Assembly: GCF_017565745.1 (NCBI RefSeq)
Contig: NZ_JAGDYM010000005.1
Location: 186,001 to 250,000, forward strand
DNA: 64,000 nt
From: Leucobacter weissii
Lineage (GTDB): Bacteria; Actinomycetota; Actinomycetes; Actinomycetales; Microbacteriaceae
Direction of reading: 5' to 3'
Positions within the stretch are counted from its first letter, which is position 1. The number at the start of each line of letters is the position of its first letter. Both the position numbers and the translations under genes were made by a program. The notes under the pieces were generated by a model. That model was given only the letters and a program-made list of their open reading frames with translations. It had not been told where the DNA came from and made no database searches. Shown here in pieces: positions 16,173 through 25,686 of the stretch.

Positions 16173-17417
16173 CTACTCCACGCGCACGTCGGAGCCGAGG
16201 ATCTCGGTCATCGCCTCGATCTGATCGGCGGAGCTCACGCCGAAACGCGTCTGCCGGAGGAGATCATCCGCAGTGGACAGAGGAGTCAGGCTCAGCTCGC
16301 GGCGGGCGAGCAGGTCGCCCGCGGCCTCCTCCTCCGCGCTCCACTCGTAGTGCATGTAGGTCAGCACGGCCGCGGGGTCGGAGACCGTCGCCGGCTCGTC
16401 GCCCTCGCCGGGAACGACCTCGAACGAGGCCACCACGCCCGTCAGCTGCGGCAGCGCCAGCTGCGTGCTGAGCATGTTGCCGAGGGAGTACCAGACCAGG
16501 GTGCGGCCGCCGTCCTCGCGGTCGAGCCATTCCACGGGCTGCAGCACGTGGGGCCCGGTGCCGAGCACCACATCGGCGCCGAGATCCGCGACCCGCTGCG
16601 CGAAGGCCCGCTGCTGCTCGTTCACCTCATGCGAGTCCTCGGTGCCCCAGTGCGCCGAGACCAGGACGAGCTCGGCCCGCTCCCGCGCCTCGCCGATCAG
16701 ACGCTCCACCAGCGCCGTGTCTCCCATCATGTTCAGAGACGTGCCGTCCACCGGCGCGTTGGAGTACTCGGCGAACGACACGAGCGCGGTGGTCACGCCG
16801 CGGACCTCGCCGTACTCGATCGTCGACTGCTCCTCGGCCGAGCGGTTGGCGCCCGAGATCGAGAGCGGGTCGAGCCCGTCCCACACCTCGCGGGTCGCCG
16901 CGATCCCCGCGGTCCCCTTGTCGGCCATGTGGTTGTTCGCGAGGTTGATCAGGTCGCAGCCGACCTCCTCGCGCAGATCCTTCGCGAACTGGGCGGGCGC
17001 GTTGAACGTCGGGTAGCCGCTGATGCCCAGATCGGCTCCGGCGCTCGGCACCTCCTGGTTGCAGAACACCGCGTCGGCGTCGTCGAGCAGGGGCAGGATG
17101 CCGGTGAAGAAGCGCCCGTAGTCGTATCCGCCCTCGGATCGCCTCGCGTTCTCGTTCACCGAGTCGTGAGGCAGCATGTCGCCCATCGCCGCGATGCGGA
17201 TCGGCGGCTCCGCCTCCGGTTCCGTCGCGGGCTCGGGAGCAGGCTCCTCGCCCGCTCCGGGCGCCGACGGGATCGGGGCGGAGGAGACCGGCGCGGCGTC
17301 GCGGCCGCCGTTCAGCAGCAGGACGGCGCCGACGACGACGGTGCTCAGGACGAGGGCCCCGAGCGCGAGAATCGCGATCAGTCGGTTGCGGCGTCGCGCG
17401 CGCTGCTCAGGAGCCAT
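16173..17417 (-). CDS. CapA-family protein (PGA_cap metallophosphatase fold), membrane-anchored
   Basis: A 414-residue protein with an N-terminal membrane anchor (LIAILALGALVLSTVVVGAV), a proline/glutamate linker, and a CapA domain from residue 72. The domain shows AAMGDMLPH, CNQEVPSAG, NLANNHMADKG, SAHWGTE and GTGPHVLQPVEW, the metal-binding motifs of this calcineurin-like fold. CapA is named for poly-gamma-glutamate capsule export, but most actinobacterial homologues have no proven role. It follows the carboxypeptidase gene by six bases, suggesting a cell-envelope operon. Confidence 0.85.
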   Translation of the reverse strand: MAPEQRARRRNRLIAILALGALVLSTVVVGAVLLLNGGRDAAPVSSAPIPSAPGAGEEPAPEPATEPEAEPPIRIAAMGDMLPHDSVNENARRSEGGYDYGRFFTGILPLLDDADAVFCNQEVPSAGADLGISGYPTFNAPAQFAKDLREEVGCDLINLANNHMADKGTAGIAATREVWDGLDPLSISGANRSAEEQSTIEYGEVRGVTTALVSFAEYSNAPVDGTSLNMMGDTALVERLIGEARERAELVLVSAHWGTEDSHEVNEQQRAFAQRVADLGADVVLGTGPHVLQPVEWLDREDGGRTLVWYSLGNMLSTQLALPQLTGVVASFEVVPGEGDEPATVSDPAAVLTYMHYEWSAEEEAAGDLLARRELSLTPLSTADDLLRQTRFGVSSADQIEAMTEILGSDVRVE

Positions 17418-17423
17418 CGGGCC

Positions 17424-18209
17424 TCACTCCGCGTATCCGGGGGCCGGGGGGAGATCGAAGAACTCCTCCAGGGTCTCGGTGCCGGTCTCGTGCATCTCCC
17501 GCGCGAGATCCTCGCCGACGTAGCGCAGATGCCAGGGCTCGTAGGTGAAGCCGGTGATCTCCTCCGACCCCTCGGGGTAGCGGATCACGAAGCCGTGCTC
17601 CTGGGCGTGCTCGGCGATCCACGCGCCAGCCGGGGTCTCGCCGAAGCAGGCCGCGAGATAGCAGTCGCCGTGATCGTCGAGATCGACGGCGAGGCCCGTC
17701 TGATGCTCCGAATGGCCGGGACGGGCCGAATAGGTGTCGGCCGCGTCCCGCCCATCGCGGGCCACATAGCCGTCGTAGAGGCTCTGCTGCGTGCCGTAGT
17801 CGCGGTAGGCGCTGATGATCCAGAGCCCGTGGCCGGCGCGCTCGGCCGCCGCCACCAGCTTCTCGACCGCGCGTGCGGCGGGTCGGCGCAGCGGCTGACC
17901 CCACTCGTTCTCGACGTTCTCCGGGATCACCAGGTCGTCGGGCGCGAAATCCGCGGGATCGAGGGGGCGGAGCTTGTTGGAGACCACCCAGATCGAGTCG
18001 GGATCGTCGATCGAGCGGGCGGAGGCGTCGAAGCTCGGCTCGGGCTCCGGTTCCGCGGTGGGCTCGACCGTCGGAGCCGGAGCCGTCGGGGACTCCGGGG
18101 CCGGCGCGGGCTGAGCCGTGGACGCCGGTGCGCAGCCGGCCACGAGCAGAAGCGCGCCGACGCCGAGGATCGCCGCGAGCGTCGGTTGGCGGAGGGCGCG
18201 GAGGCTCAT
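17424..18209 (-). CDS. M15-family D-Ala-D-Ala carboxypeptidase lipoprotein (VanY-like)
   Basis: A 261-residue lipoprotein. The signal peptide ends in the lipobox LVAGC, followed by a proline-rich linker and the peptidase domain from about residue 100. Zinc ligands and catalytic residues are visible in SARPGHSEHQTGLAVDL (SxHxxGxAxD) and in EPWHLRYVG. The enzyme should trim the terminal D-alanine of peptidoglycan stem peptides outside the membrane. It is the first gene of a two-gene operon with the CapA-like protein. Confidence 0.9.
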   Translation of the reverse strand: MSLRALRQPTLAAILGVGALLLVAGCAPASTAQPAPAPESPTAPAPTVEPTAEPEPEPSFDASARSIDDPDSIWVVSNKLRPLDPADFAPDDLVIPENVENEWGQPLRRPAARAVEKLVAAAERAGHGLWIISAYRDYGTQQSLYDGYVARDGRDAADTYSARPGHSEHQTGLAVDLDDHGDCYLAACFGETPAGAWIAEHAQEHGFVIRYPEGSEEITGFTYEPWHLRYVGEDLAREMHETGTETLEEFFDLPPAPGYAE

Positions 18210-18243
18210 GGGGCAATCCTAGCGCCGCGGGGGCGCGCGGCGC

Positions 18244-21200
18244 TCAGGGGTCGACCCGGGCATCGAGGGCGTCGAGCCACTCGTCCACGCCCGGCGGCGG
18301 CGCCGCGAAGCCGTGCCGATGCGCGGCGATCGAGACGGACTGCTCGCGCAGGAACACCAGGAGCTCGACCGGTCCCGCCATGGTCACCGGCTCGGTCCAG
18401 AGCGGCACCCGATCCAGGCCGCCCAGCCACTCCGCGGTGCGCCGCGGATCGCCGCCGATCAGGCGCACCCGGTCGGCCATCGCCTCGGGGCCCTCGAGCG
18501 TCTCGGTGGCCACCGTGCGCTCCAGCCAGTCGTCGTCGCGCTCCAGCGAGACGGGGATCTCCTGCTCCTCGAGGAAGCGCGAGAGCTCCGGGGGGAGGAC
18601 CTCGCCGGTGGACACCGTCAGCGGCGCGCCGACGAGGAGGCCGGCGGCGAGCACCCGCACCAGTTCGGCGGAGGATCCGCGCTCCGCGAGCCGCACGTGC
18701 CCGTGGACCGGGTGGTGGCGCAGCACGTTCCGCTCGATGCCGAGCCCGACCTCGTCGTGCACGCGGCCGAGCGAGGTGCGCCACGCGAGCGCATCGGAGA
18801 GCGCGGCCCGGCGGACGCGGTCGAACTCCTCGTAGCCGAGCGACGACTGGGCGGTCTCGATGAGCGACCGCACGCGGGGGTCGAGGCCGCGCAGGTGCAG
18901 CGTGGAGCTCGGGGTGCCCTCGCGCAAGCGCCAGGATCCGAGGCCCGTCAGGCGGTTCGGACCGCCGGTGAGGGCATCGCCGCCCGTCCCGGCGCCGCCC
19001 CAGCCGCCGCCCGGGTGCCGCTCGATCCTCGCGTCGACCGTGGCCCGGCCGACGACGAGCGCCGCCGCCCGCACCCCGTCGAGCCAGGGGATGATCTCGA
19101 GCTCGCCGCCCGCGTGCAGCGCCGCCGTGGACCCGCCGCCCAGAGCGCCCTGCAGGCGGATCGCCTCGTCGAGGCTGTGCGCCGAGACGACGCCGAGCAC
19201 GGGGACTCCGATCGCGTCGGCCCAGAAGCGCGCGTCGCGGCGCACTCCCGTGCGCACGCCCGGTCGCCAGAGCAGGCCCGCGTCGTCGAGCTGCTCGGGC
19301 CGGACCAGCCACTCCTCGCCCGGCTGGAGCTCCGTGAGCGCACGCAGGCCCGCCGGGCCCGGCGGGGAGGCGAGCGGGCCGAGGTCGAAGACGAGCGGGT
19401 CGGTGCCCGCGGCCTCCGGCGCCGCGGCCGCATCCCCGACGCGCAGGTTGCGGACGGCGTCGGCGAGCAGCCGGCGCAGCCGCTTCGACCGTGCGGCCGA
19501 GCCGAGCAGCACGAGCACCCGGGCGCTCCGCGCGTCGGCGGCGGCGCCCCCGAACGCCGAGCGGACGGCGTCGCGCACCGCGGCGGGGAGGTCGGCGTTC
19601 GGCGCGATGAGCGTCGAGCCGAGCGCGCGGAAGCGGCCCTCGACCCTCAGATCGGGGCGGCGCCGGAGCAGGGCGCGCGCGGTCTCGCGGCGGCCCAGCA
19701 CCTGGGCGCGGTCGACCCTCGGATCGGCCGCGAGCCCGGCCGCGAGCGCGATGTGCGGGTCCGAGGCGGCGCCCGCCGAGTCCGGGGTCTCCTCCGAGGC
19801 ATCCGCACCGCCCGTGCCCGAGGCCGCCTCGGACGCCACGGCGAGCGAGACCGTGCCCTCGGGCAGCCCGGCGGCGCGCCACTCCTCGATGAGCGCCGCC
19901 GAGGAGCGGGCGAGGCTCGGATGGGCGACCAGCACCGCCGCGGAGCCGGCTGCGAGCACCGCGGCGACGGCCTCCGCGCGTTCGGCGAGCGGCACGCCCG
20001 CGTCGGCGACGACGACGGCGATACGGCCGGGCACGAACTCCGCGCCGCGCACCGCGCCGAGTCCTGCCGCGAGCTGCCCCAGGTAGCGCGTGGCGTCGAT
20101 CGCCCCGGAGACGTCGGCGTCGACCGATGCGATCGGGGCCCCGCTCTCCGCGACCGACTCCTCGATGAGGCGGTCGCGCGCGCTGGCGAGTCCGAGGGCG
20201 AGCCGGGCGACCCGGATGCTCCGCTCGGCGGCGCGCTGGGCCCGCCAGGGCTCCGCGGCGGCGGCGGCGAGATCCAGCAGGGCGCCGGTGTCGGCGGCGG
20301 CCTCGCGGGCCTGCGCCACGGCGGCCGCTTCGACGCCCCGCGCGGCGCTCGCCCGGGCGAGCAGCCGTCGCGCCCAGTCGCGGTTCTCGGCGCTCGATGC
20401 ATCCGTGTCCGGTTCGTTCGCGAACCCCGTTCCCGAGACGACCGGCAGGGCGCGCACCTCCCCGGTGGGCTCCAGCACGATCCGCCCGGTGTCGTCCGCC
20501 CCGAGTCCGAGCACCGCGGCGGTGAGGCCCCCCGTGTCGAAACGGCCGGTCTCCGCGGGCGGGCGGTAGAACAGTGCGCTGTCCCGCTCGCTGGGATTCC
20601 ACTCCCGGCTGCGGCGCTGCGTCCGATGCGAGGGGGGAGCGGGGCGGTCGGCGAGCTCGAACGCGCGCGCCAGCTCCTCCCGCTCCGCGGGATCGGCCCG
20701 CGGCGCTCGGTGCAGCACGCGGGCCGCGCGGCTGAGATCGGACTCCGGGTCGGCCGCCTCGGCGGCCAGCCTGACGAGCGGACCCGCGGCGCTGCCGAAC
20801 GTCTTCGGAGCGAACACCGGAAGGCGCAGGCGCACGGCGAAGCCGTGGTCCGCGAGTGTGCGGGCGAGAGCCGGAACCGTCCCGGCCCGCAGCTGCACGG
20901 CCGGTCGCGCCGCAGCCTCCGCGAGCACCGTCGCGGCGGCGAGCAGCAGGGGATCCTCGGTGGCGATCACCGTGCGCACCGCGCCGGCGTGGCCGGCGAG
21001 CTTTCGCACGAGGCGCAGAAGACCGGCCCGGGCCTCGTCCTCCGAGTCGAAGACGGGCACCGGGAGACCGCTCAGCAGGGAGTCGATCCGCGCCTGCCCG
21101 GCGAAGCCGCCCCGTCCGACGATCAGCTCCAACGGCTCGCCGCCGCGCGCGACCCTCGCCCGCGAGAGCGCGGCCAGGCGCTCCGCGGCGTCGGCGGATT

Positions 21201-22029
21201 CCGGCAGGTCGGCGGCCAGGTGCACGCCCGCCCGGACGGCGGCCCGCTCGTGCGGCCCGAGCGCGAGCAGCGCGAGCTCGGTCGCGAGCAGCGCGCTGCG
21301 ATGGTCGTGCCCCTCGAACACGACGACGGTGCCGTGCTCCTCGGCGACGTCGAGCAGCGGTGCCAGATCCGCGGCGCGCGCGGCGTCGGCGTCGAGAGAC
21401 CACCAGGAGCCGCCGGGGACGACGCGCGCGGGGTCCACGGCGATGCTGGTCGCCCCGGGGAGCGCGGCGAGGGCGGCGAGGCGCGCGATCTCGTCGGCCG
21501 CGCCCTCCGGGCCGAGCACGGGGTCCCCGGACGGAGCGAGCAGGGTGTCGAAGCCGGCCGCCGCGTTCGCGCGCAGCGTCTCCCGCAGCCTCGCGTCGGT
21601 CTGCTCCGGTTCCCGGCCGGGCAGCCGGGCCGAGAGGATCAGGTGCGCGACCCGCTCGCGCAGCCGACGCCGGGCCAGCGGCAGCACCGCCCAGGGCAGC
21701 CCGAGCGAAGCGAGCCCGCCGGCCCGGACCGCGAGCCGGTCCCGGGCCGGCAGCGAGGGCGGCAGTTCCTGGGCGGCGGAGCGGAGGCTCAGCGCGGCGG
21801 CGAAGGGATCGGCCTCGCCCGCCAGCGCGTCGAGCAGCCGCCGCAGGAAGTCGAAGCTGTCGGCGTCGTCGCGGAGACCGTCGAGGATCCCGTGCTCCTC
21901 GCGTTCGGCCGGCGCCGTGCTCCCCGGCGTCGTCGCGTCGGCGGGAGCCAGCGCGGCGAGCCAGCCCTCGACGCGGGCCAGGCTCGCGCGAACGCGATCC
22001 TCCTCCGTGCCGCCGCGATCCTCTGCCAT
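18244..22029 (-). CDS. PutA-like protein with apparently inactive proline dehydrogenase and aldehyde dehydrogenase domains
   Basis: A 1261-residue protein with the length and domain order of actinobacterial PutA: PRODH-like residues about 50-440, ALDH-like residues about 500-1010, then a C-terminal extension. Alignment by eye to PutA shows key residues gone. The nucleophile region normally like AFGHAGQKCSA reads AFGGAAADARS, putting alanine at the catalytic cysteine. The ETSGKN region that holds the general-base glutamate reads RFRALGS. In PRODH, VVKGANLPMER becomes IVGRGGFAGQAR. The frame is intact over 3.8 kb, so it looks maintained. True proline catabolism by this copy is doubtful; a regulatory or structural role is possible. 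Confidence 0.75.
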   Translation of the reverse strand: MAEDRGGTEEDRVRASLARVEGWLAALAPADATTPGSTAPAEREEHGILDGLRDDADSFDFLRRLLDALAGEADPFAAALSLRSAAQELPPSLPARDRLAVRAGGLASLGLPWAVLPLARRRLRERVAHLILSARLPGREPEQTDARLRETLRANAAAGFDTLLAPSGDPVLGPEGAADEIARLAALAALPGATSIAVDPARVVPGGSWWSLDADAARAADLAPLLDVAEEHGTVVVFEGHDHRSALLATELALLALGPHERAAVRAGVHLAADLPESADAAERLAALSRARVARGGEPLELIVGRGGFAGQARIDSLLSGLPVPVFDSEDEARAGLLRLVRKLAGHAGAVRTVIATEDPLLLAAATVLAEAAARPAVQLRAGTVPALARTLADHGFAVRLRLPVFAPKTFGSAAGPLVRLAAEAADPESDLSRAARVLHRAPRADPAEREELARAFELADRPAPPSHRTQRRSREWNPSERDSALFYRPPAETGRFDTGGLTAAVLGLGADDTGRIVLEPTGEVRALPVVSGTGFANEPDTDASSAENRDWARRLLARASAARGVEAAAVAQAREAAADTGALLDLAAAAAEPWRAQRAAERSIRVARLALGLASARDRLIEESVAESGAPIASVDADVSGAIDATRYLGQLAAGLGAVRGAEFVPGRIAVVVADAGVPLAERAEAVAAVLAAGSAAVLVAHPSLARSSAALIEEWRAAGLPEGTVSLAVASEAASGTGGADASEETPDSAGAASDPHIALAAGLAADPRVDRAQVLGRRETARALLRRRPDLRVEGRFRALGSTLIAPNADLPAAVRDAVRSAFGGAAADARSARVLVLLGSAARSKRLRRLLADAVRNLRVGDAAAAPEAAGTDPLVFDLGPLASPPGPAGLRALTELQPGEEWLVRPEQLDDAGLLWRPGVRTGVRRDARFWADAIGVPVLGVVSAHSLDEAIRLQGALGGGSTAALHAGGELEIIPWLDGVRAAALVVGRATVDARIERHPGGGWGGAGTGGDALTGGPNRLTGLGSWRLREGTPSSTLHLRGLDPRVRSLIETAQSSLGYEEFDRVRRAALSDALAWRTSLGRVHDEVGLGIERNVLRHHPVHGHVRLAERGSSAELVRVLAAGLLVGAPLTVSTGEVLPPELSRFLEEQEIPVSLERDDDWLERTVATETLEGPEAMADRVRLIGGDPRRTAEWLGGLDRVPLWTEPVTMAGPVELLVFLREQSVSIAAHRHGFAAPPPGVDEWLDALDARVDP

Positions 22030-22081
22030 TCCTCCACTGTAGAGCCGGCCCGGCGCCTCGCCGGTCGGGCACGCGGGCGGG

Positions 22082-23152
22082 TCACGCGGAGGGCAGGGCG
22101 GCGAGCAGGCGCTCGTTCATCTCCGGCGTGCCGATCGTGATGCGCAGGCCCTCGCCGGAGAAGGCGCGGACGAGGACGCCGCCGCCGCGCAGAGCCTCCC
22201 CGACCGCATCGGTGCGCGCACCGGTGCGCAGCCAGACGAAATTGCCGGAGGACTCGACCGGCCGCCAGCCCCGGTCGCGCACCGCCGCCAGCACCCGCGC
22301 GCGCTCCGACACCACCAGATCCACGCGCTCCGCGAGGGCCGACTCCGCGTCGAGCGAGGCCGCAGCCGCCGCCTGCGCGAGACCGCTCACCCCGAAGGGC
22401 ACCGCCACGCGCCTCAGATTCGTCGCGATCCGCTCCGGCGCGATCGCGTACCCGACGCGCAGCCCCGCGAGCCCGTAGGCCTTGGAGAACGTGTGCAGCA
22501 CGGCGACGTTGGGATGGCGGCGGAAGAGATCCACCCCGTCGATCGAATCCGGATCCCGATCGAAATGCACGTAGGCCTCGTCCACGACCACGAGCACGTC
22601 GCGCGGCACGGCGGCGAGGAACCGCTCGAACTCCTCGGTGCGCACGACGGCCCCGGTCGGGTTGTTCGGCGTGCAGATCAGCACCAGGCGCGTCCGCGGG
22701 GTGATCGCCGCGGCCATGGCGTCGAGGTCGTGCCGCTCGTCGGGGGCGAGCGGCACCATCACCGGGGTCGCCCCGGCGATCCGGACGAGGATCGGGTACG
22801 CCTCGAATGAGCGCCAGGCGAAGACGACCTCGTCGCCCGGCCCCGCGCTGGCGTTCACCAGCTGCTGCGCGACCTCGACCGAGCCCGTTCCCACGGCGAT
22901 CTCATCCGCGCGCACCCCGTGGTGCGCCGCGATGCGGCCGCGCAGCTCGACGGCGCCCATGTCCGGGTAGCGATTGATCCGGGCGGCCTCCTCCCGCACG
23001 ACGTCCAGCACCGGGCCGAGAGGCGGGTAGGGGTTCTCGTTCGAGGAGAGCTTGACGGCGTCCGGCGCGCTCTTCCCCTGCACGTACACCGGGAGATCCT
23101 CGATCCCGGGCCGCCCGCGGACCTCGCCCGGCTCCTCCAGCGGCCGCGCCAT
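22082..23152 (-). CDS. hisC: Histidinol-phosphate / aromatic aminotransferase
   Basis: A 356-residue class I/II aminotransferase of the HisC type. It shows KLSSNENPYPPLGPVLD, LICTPNNPTG, VVVDEAYVHF, and HTFSKAYGLAGLRVGYA with the PLP lysine. No other his genes are nearby, so it may instead be the broad aromatic-amino-acid aminotransferase (PatA) common in actinomycetes; the symbol is provisional. ATG at 23152 shares one base with the stop of the PEBP gene (TGATG), indicating coupling. Confidence 0.85.
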   Translation of the reverse strand: MARPLEEPGEVRGRPGIEDLPVYVQGKSAPDAVKLSSNENPYPPLGPVLDVVREEAARINRYPDMGAVELRGRIAAHHGVRADEIAVGTGSVEVAQQLVNASAGPGDEVVFAWRSFEAYPILVRIAGATPVMVPLAPDERHDLDAMAAAITPRTRLVLICTPNNPTGAVVRTEEFERFLAAVPRDVLVVVDEAYVHFDRDPDSIDGVDLFRRHPNVAVLHTFSKAYGLAGLRVGYAIAPERIATNLRRVAVPFGVSGLAQAAAAASLDAESALAERVDLVVSERARVLAAVRDRGWRPVESSGNFVWLRTGARTDAVGEALRGGGVLVRAFSGEGLRITIGTPEMNERLLAALPSA

Positions 23153-23709
23153 CAGGCGGCCTGGCCGTACGCCCCGGTCGCCACCAGGACGCCGCGGGCG
23201 AGCACCGCGTCGCGGAACAGGAAGCCGAGCACCGCCGGGGTGGCCTGCGGGTCGATGTCGACGCGCTCGACCCCGAGCGCGTGCACCACGAACCAGTAGT
23301 GGTGCACGCCGGTGCCCTCGGGCGGCCCCGCGCCCACGAACTCCGCTGCGCGCAGCTCGTTCGGCAGGGTGATCGCGCCCTCCGGCAGCAGGCCCCGGGA
23401 GGGGTCCCCCGCGTTCGCGGGCAGCGAGGTGACGCCCGCCGGGATGTTCGCCACCGCCCAGTGCCAGAAGCCCGAGCCGGTCGGCGCGTCCGGGTCGAAG
23501 CAGGTGACGGCGAAGCTGCGGGTCTCGGGCGGGAACCCCGACCACGCGAGCTGCGGGGACCGGTTCTGGCCGCCCGAGTCGAAGCCGTAGATCTCCGCGG
23601 GAAGGGGCTCGCCGTCCTGGATGTCGGCGCTCGTCACCTCGAAATGAGGCACCTGGCGCATCGACGCGTAGGGATCGATCACTCCGCGGGCGGGGTTCGC
23701 GTGCGTCAT
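23152..23709 (-). CDS. YbhB/YbcL-type phosphatidylethanolamine-binding-like protein
   Basis: A 185-residue PEBP-family protein. Key elements are FEVTSADIQDGEPLP, CFDPDAPTGSGFWHWAVAN (the DPDxP and GxxHW ligand-pocket motifs) and GVHHYWFVVHALG. Bacterial members are of uncertain function. No signal peptide is evident. It is divergent from the GntR-type regulator and coupled to the aminotransferase gene. Confidence 0.85.
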   Translation of the reverse strand: MTHANPARGVIDPYASMRQVPHFEVTSADIQDGEPLPAEIYGFDSGGQNRSPQLAWSGFPPETRSFAVTCFDPDAPTGSGFWHWAVANIPAGVTSLPANAGDPSRGLLPEGAITLPNELRAAEFVGAGPPEGTGVHHYWFVVHALGVERVDIDPQATPAVLGFLFRDAVLARGVLVATGAYGQAA

Positions 23710-23843
23710 CTGCGGCTCCTGTCTGCTCCGACCTCGTTCAGATGACTCAAGACTACGGCGTGAACAGGACGACTCGCTATACTGGCCGCACACGAGTGCC
23801 CCGACCGACGCCGGGGCCCCCGAGGTCGAAGCGAGGTGATGGC

Positions 23844-24626
23844 ATGGCCGCTGCAACCGGATCCGAGCGAGCGCGCAAGACGCTCGCGTATCTGCGCCGC
23901 CATATCACGACCGGAACCTGGCCGGTGGGCAGCCGCATCCCGATCGAGCCCGAGCTCGCCGAGCAGATCGGGGTGGGCCGCAGCACCGTTCGCGAGGCCG
24001 TGCGCTCCCTGGCCTCGATCGGCATGCTCGAGACGCTGCCCGGGCGCGGCACCTTCGTCCGCTCCGCGGCGCCCACCAGCACCCTGCTCAACCAGTTCCT
24101 CAACGACTTCACGCTCGAGGAGATCCTGAGCTACCGGCGAGCTCTCGAGATCGAGGCGGCGCAGCAGGCCTCGATCCACCGCAGCGAGGAGGACCTCGCC
24201 GCGCTCGAACAGGCGATCCGGGACGAGCAGGGATGCACCCGCTGCCCCGTGCTGCTGAGCGGCGCCGAGGCGACCGCCTTCGACAGCCGCTTCCACCGCC
24301 TGCTCTTCGACTCGGCGAAGAACCGTCTGCTGGCCGCCCTCTACGCCGGGACGAACGATCAGCTCCGCTCGCCGGCCCACCGCGGGAGGCTCGCCAATGT
24401 GGCCTCCGCGAAGGAGGTGGAGCTGGATCACAAGCGGATCCTCGACGCCATCCGCCGGCGCGACTTCATCGACACCGTGCACGCGATGGCGGACCACGTC
24501 GATCACGACGTGGTGATCGTCAACGATCAGCACGAGGCGGTTCCGGCCCTGGCGCGCTCGCCCGAGCAGCAGCAGCGCATCGACGTCGTCCGCGAGGCCG
24601 GCGAGCAGCGGCTCACCTCGGTCTGA
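23844..24626 (+). CDS. GntR/FadR-family transcriptional regulator
   Basis: A 260-residue regulator with an N-terminal winged helix (GSRIPIEPELAEQIGVGRST, then VREAVRSLASIGMLETLPGR) and a helical FCD sensor domain. The FCD metal/ligand residues appear in FDSRFHRLLFD and HKRILDAIRRRD, with a histidine-rich AMADHVDHDV segment. FCD regulators bind carboxylates. Because it faces the PEBP-aminotransferase pair across a short intergenic region, it may control them; this is inference from position. Confidence 0.85.
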   Translation: MAAATGSERARKTLAYLRRHITTGTWPVGSRIPIEPELAEQIGVGRSTVREAVRSLASIGMLETLPGRGTFVRSAAPTSTLLNQFLNDFTLEEILSYRRALEIEAAQQASIHRSEEDLAALEQAIRDEQGCTRCPVLLSGAEATAFDSRFHRLLFDSAKNRLLAALYAGTNDQLRSPAHRGRLANVASAKEVELDHKRILDAIRRRDFIDTVHAMADHVDHDVVIVNDQHEAVPALARSPEQQQRIDVVREAGEQRLTSV

Positions 24627-24714
24627 GGGCGCTCCGCGCGCGGGCACCGTCGTCCCGCAGCTCCCCTTGTCGCGCACTGCCGAGGCCGTGATCGGGCGGG
24701 CGTAGCATGGTGGG

Positions 24715-25653
24715 GTGCCCGAGTCGAAGATCCTGCTGTACTACGCCTTCGCCCCGATCTCCGACCCGGAGGCGGTGCGCCTCTGGCAGCTGGAGCTGTG
24801 CCGTTCCCTCGGCCTCCGGGGCCGGGTCATCGTGTCGCCGCACGGCATCAACGGCACGGTCGGCGGCGAGCTCGACGCCTGCAAGCGCTACCTGCGGCGC
24901 ACCCGGGAGTATGCTCCGTTCGCCGGGCTCGAGGCGAAGTGGAGCGACGGCAGCGGCTTCGAACCGGACGCACCGGAGCTGCTGCACGGCGAGGATCGCT
25001 CGGCGCCCTGGCGCCGCAGCGCCGACTTCCCGAAGCTCAGCGTCAAGGCGCGCGACGAGCTCGTCGCCTTCGGCATTCCGGACGAGACCCGGGTGGACGG
25101 GCGCGGGGTGGTCGGCGGCGGGGTTCGGTTGACCCCCGAGGCGGTGAACGCACTGGTCGACGAGCGCGGGGACGAGGTGGTCTTCTTCGACGGGAGGAAC
25201 GCCTGGGAGGCCGAGATCGGGCGGTTCCGCGGAGCCGTGGTGCCCGAGGTGCGCACCACCCACGACTTCATCGGGCGGATCGACCGCGGCGACTTCGACG
25301 CCATCAAGGACCGTCCGGTCGTCACCTACTGCACCGGCGGGATCCGCTGCGAGATCCTCTCCGCCGCGATGCGCCGCCGCGGCTTCGCCGAGGTCTACCA
25401 GCTCGACGGCGGGGTCGTGCGCTACGGCGAGGCCTTCGGCAACTCCGGACTCTGGGAGGGATCGCTCGCCGTGTTCGACGGGCGCGAGTCGATCGATTTC
25501 GCCCCGGGCGCCGCGGTGCTCGGTCGCTGCGCGCTCTGCGGAGCGCCGTCGAACCGGCTCGCCGACTGCGCGGACGGAGCGTGCCGCACGCGCTTCGTCG
25601 CGTGCGAGCGGCATCCCGGGGCGGCCTGCCGGGACTGCGCGCCGCGCCCCTGA
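24715..25653 (+). CDS. trhO: tRNA uridine 5-hydroxylase TrhO (rhodanese-like, YceA family)
   Basis: A 312-residue protein with an N-terminal ferredoxin-like domain (LLYYAFAPISDPEAV, IVSPHGINGTVGG), a rhodanese domain with the active-site loop CTGGIRCE, and a C-terminal cysteine-rich tail (CALCGAP, CRDCAP) that could bind zinc. The family hydroxylates U34 of certain tRNAs in an oxygen-dependent way. GTG at 24715 is the start. It converges on the Erm-type gene across a long hairpin. Confidence 0.85.
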   Translation: MPESKILLYYAFAPISDPEAVRLWQLELCRSLGLRGRVIVSPHGINGTVGGELDACKRYLRRTREYAPFAGLEAKWSDGSGFEPDAPELLHGEDRSAPWRRSADFPKLSVKARDELVAFGIPDETRVDGRGVVGGGVRLTPEAVNALVDERGDEVVFFDGRNAWEAEIGRFRGAVVPEVRTTHDFIGRIDRGDFDAIKDRPVVTYCTGGIRCEILSAAMRRRGFAEVYQLDGGVVRYGEAFGNSGLWEGSLAVFDGRESIDFAPGAAVLGRCALCGAPSNRLADCADGACRTRFVACERHPGAACRDCAPRP

Positions 25654-25686
25654 CGCCTCCCGCAGTCCCCGCCCCTCCCGCCCCCG

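Noticed and set aside
16350-18863. 837-codon plus-strand frame across capA and the carboxypeptidase gene
   Set aside because: Antisense shadow of two recognised genes; no domain or start signal.
18206-22140. Very long open frames antisense to or overlapping the putA-like gene
   Set aside because: They are by-products of high GC content: arginine- or glycine-rich translations without recognisable domains, while the 18244-22029 minus frame aligns with PutA throughout.
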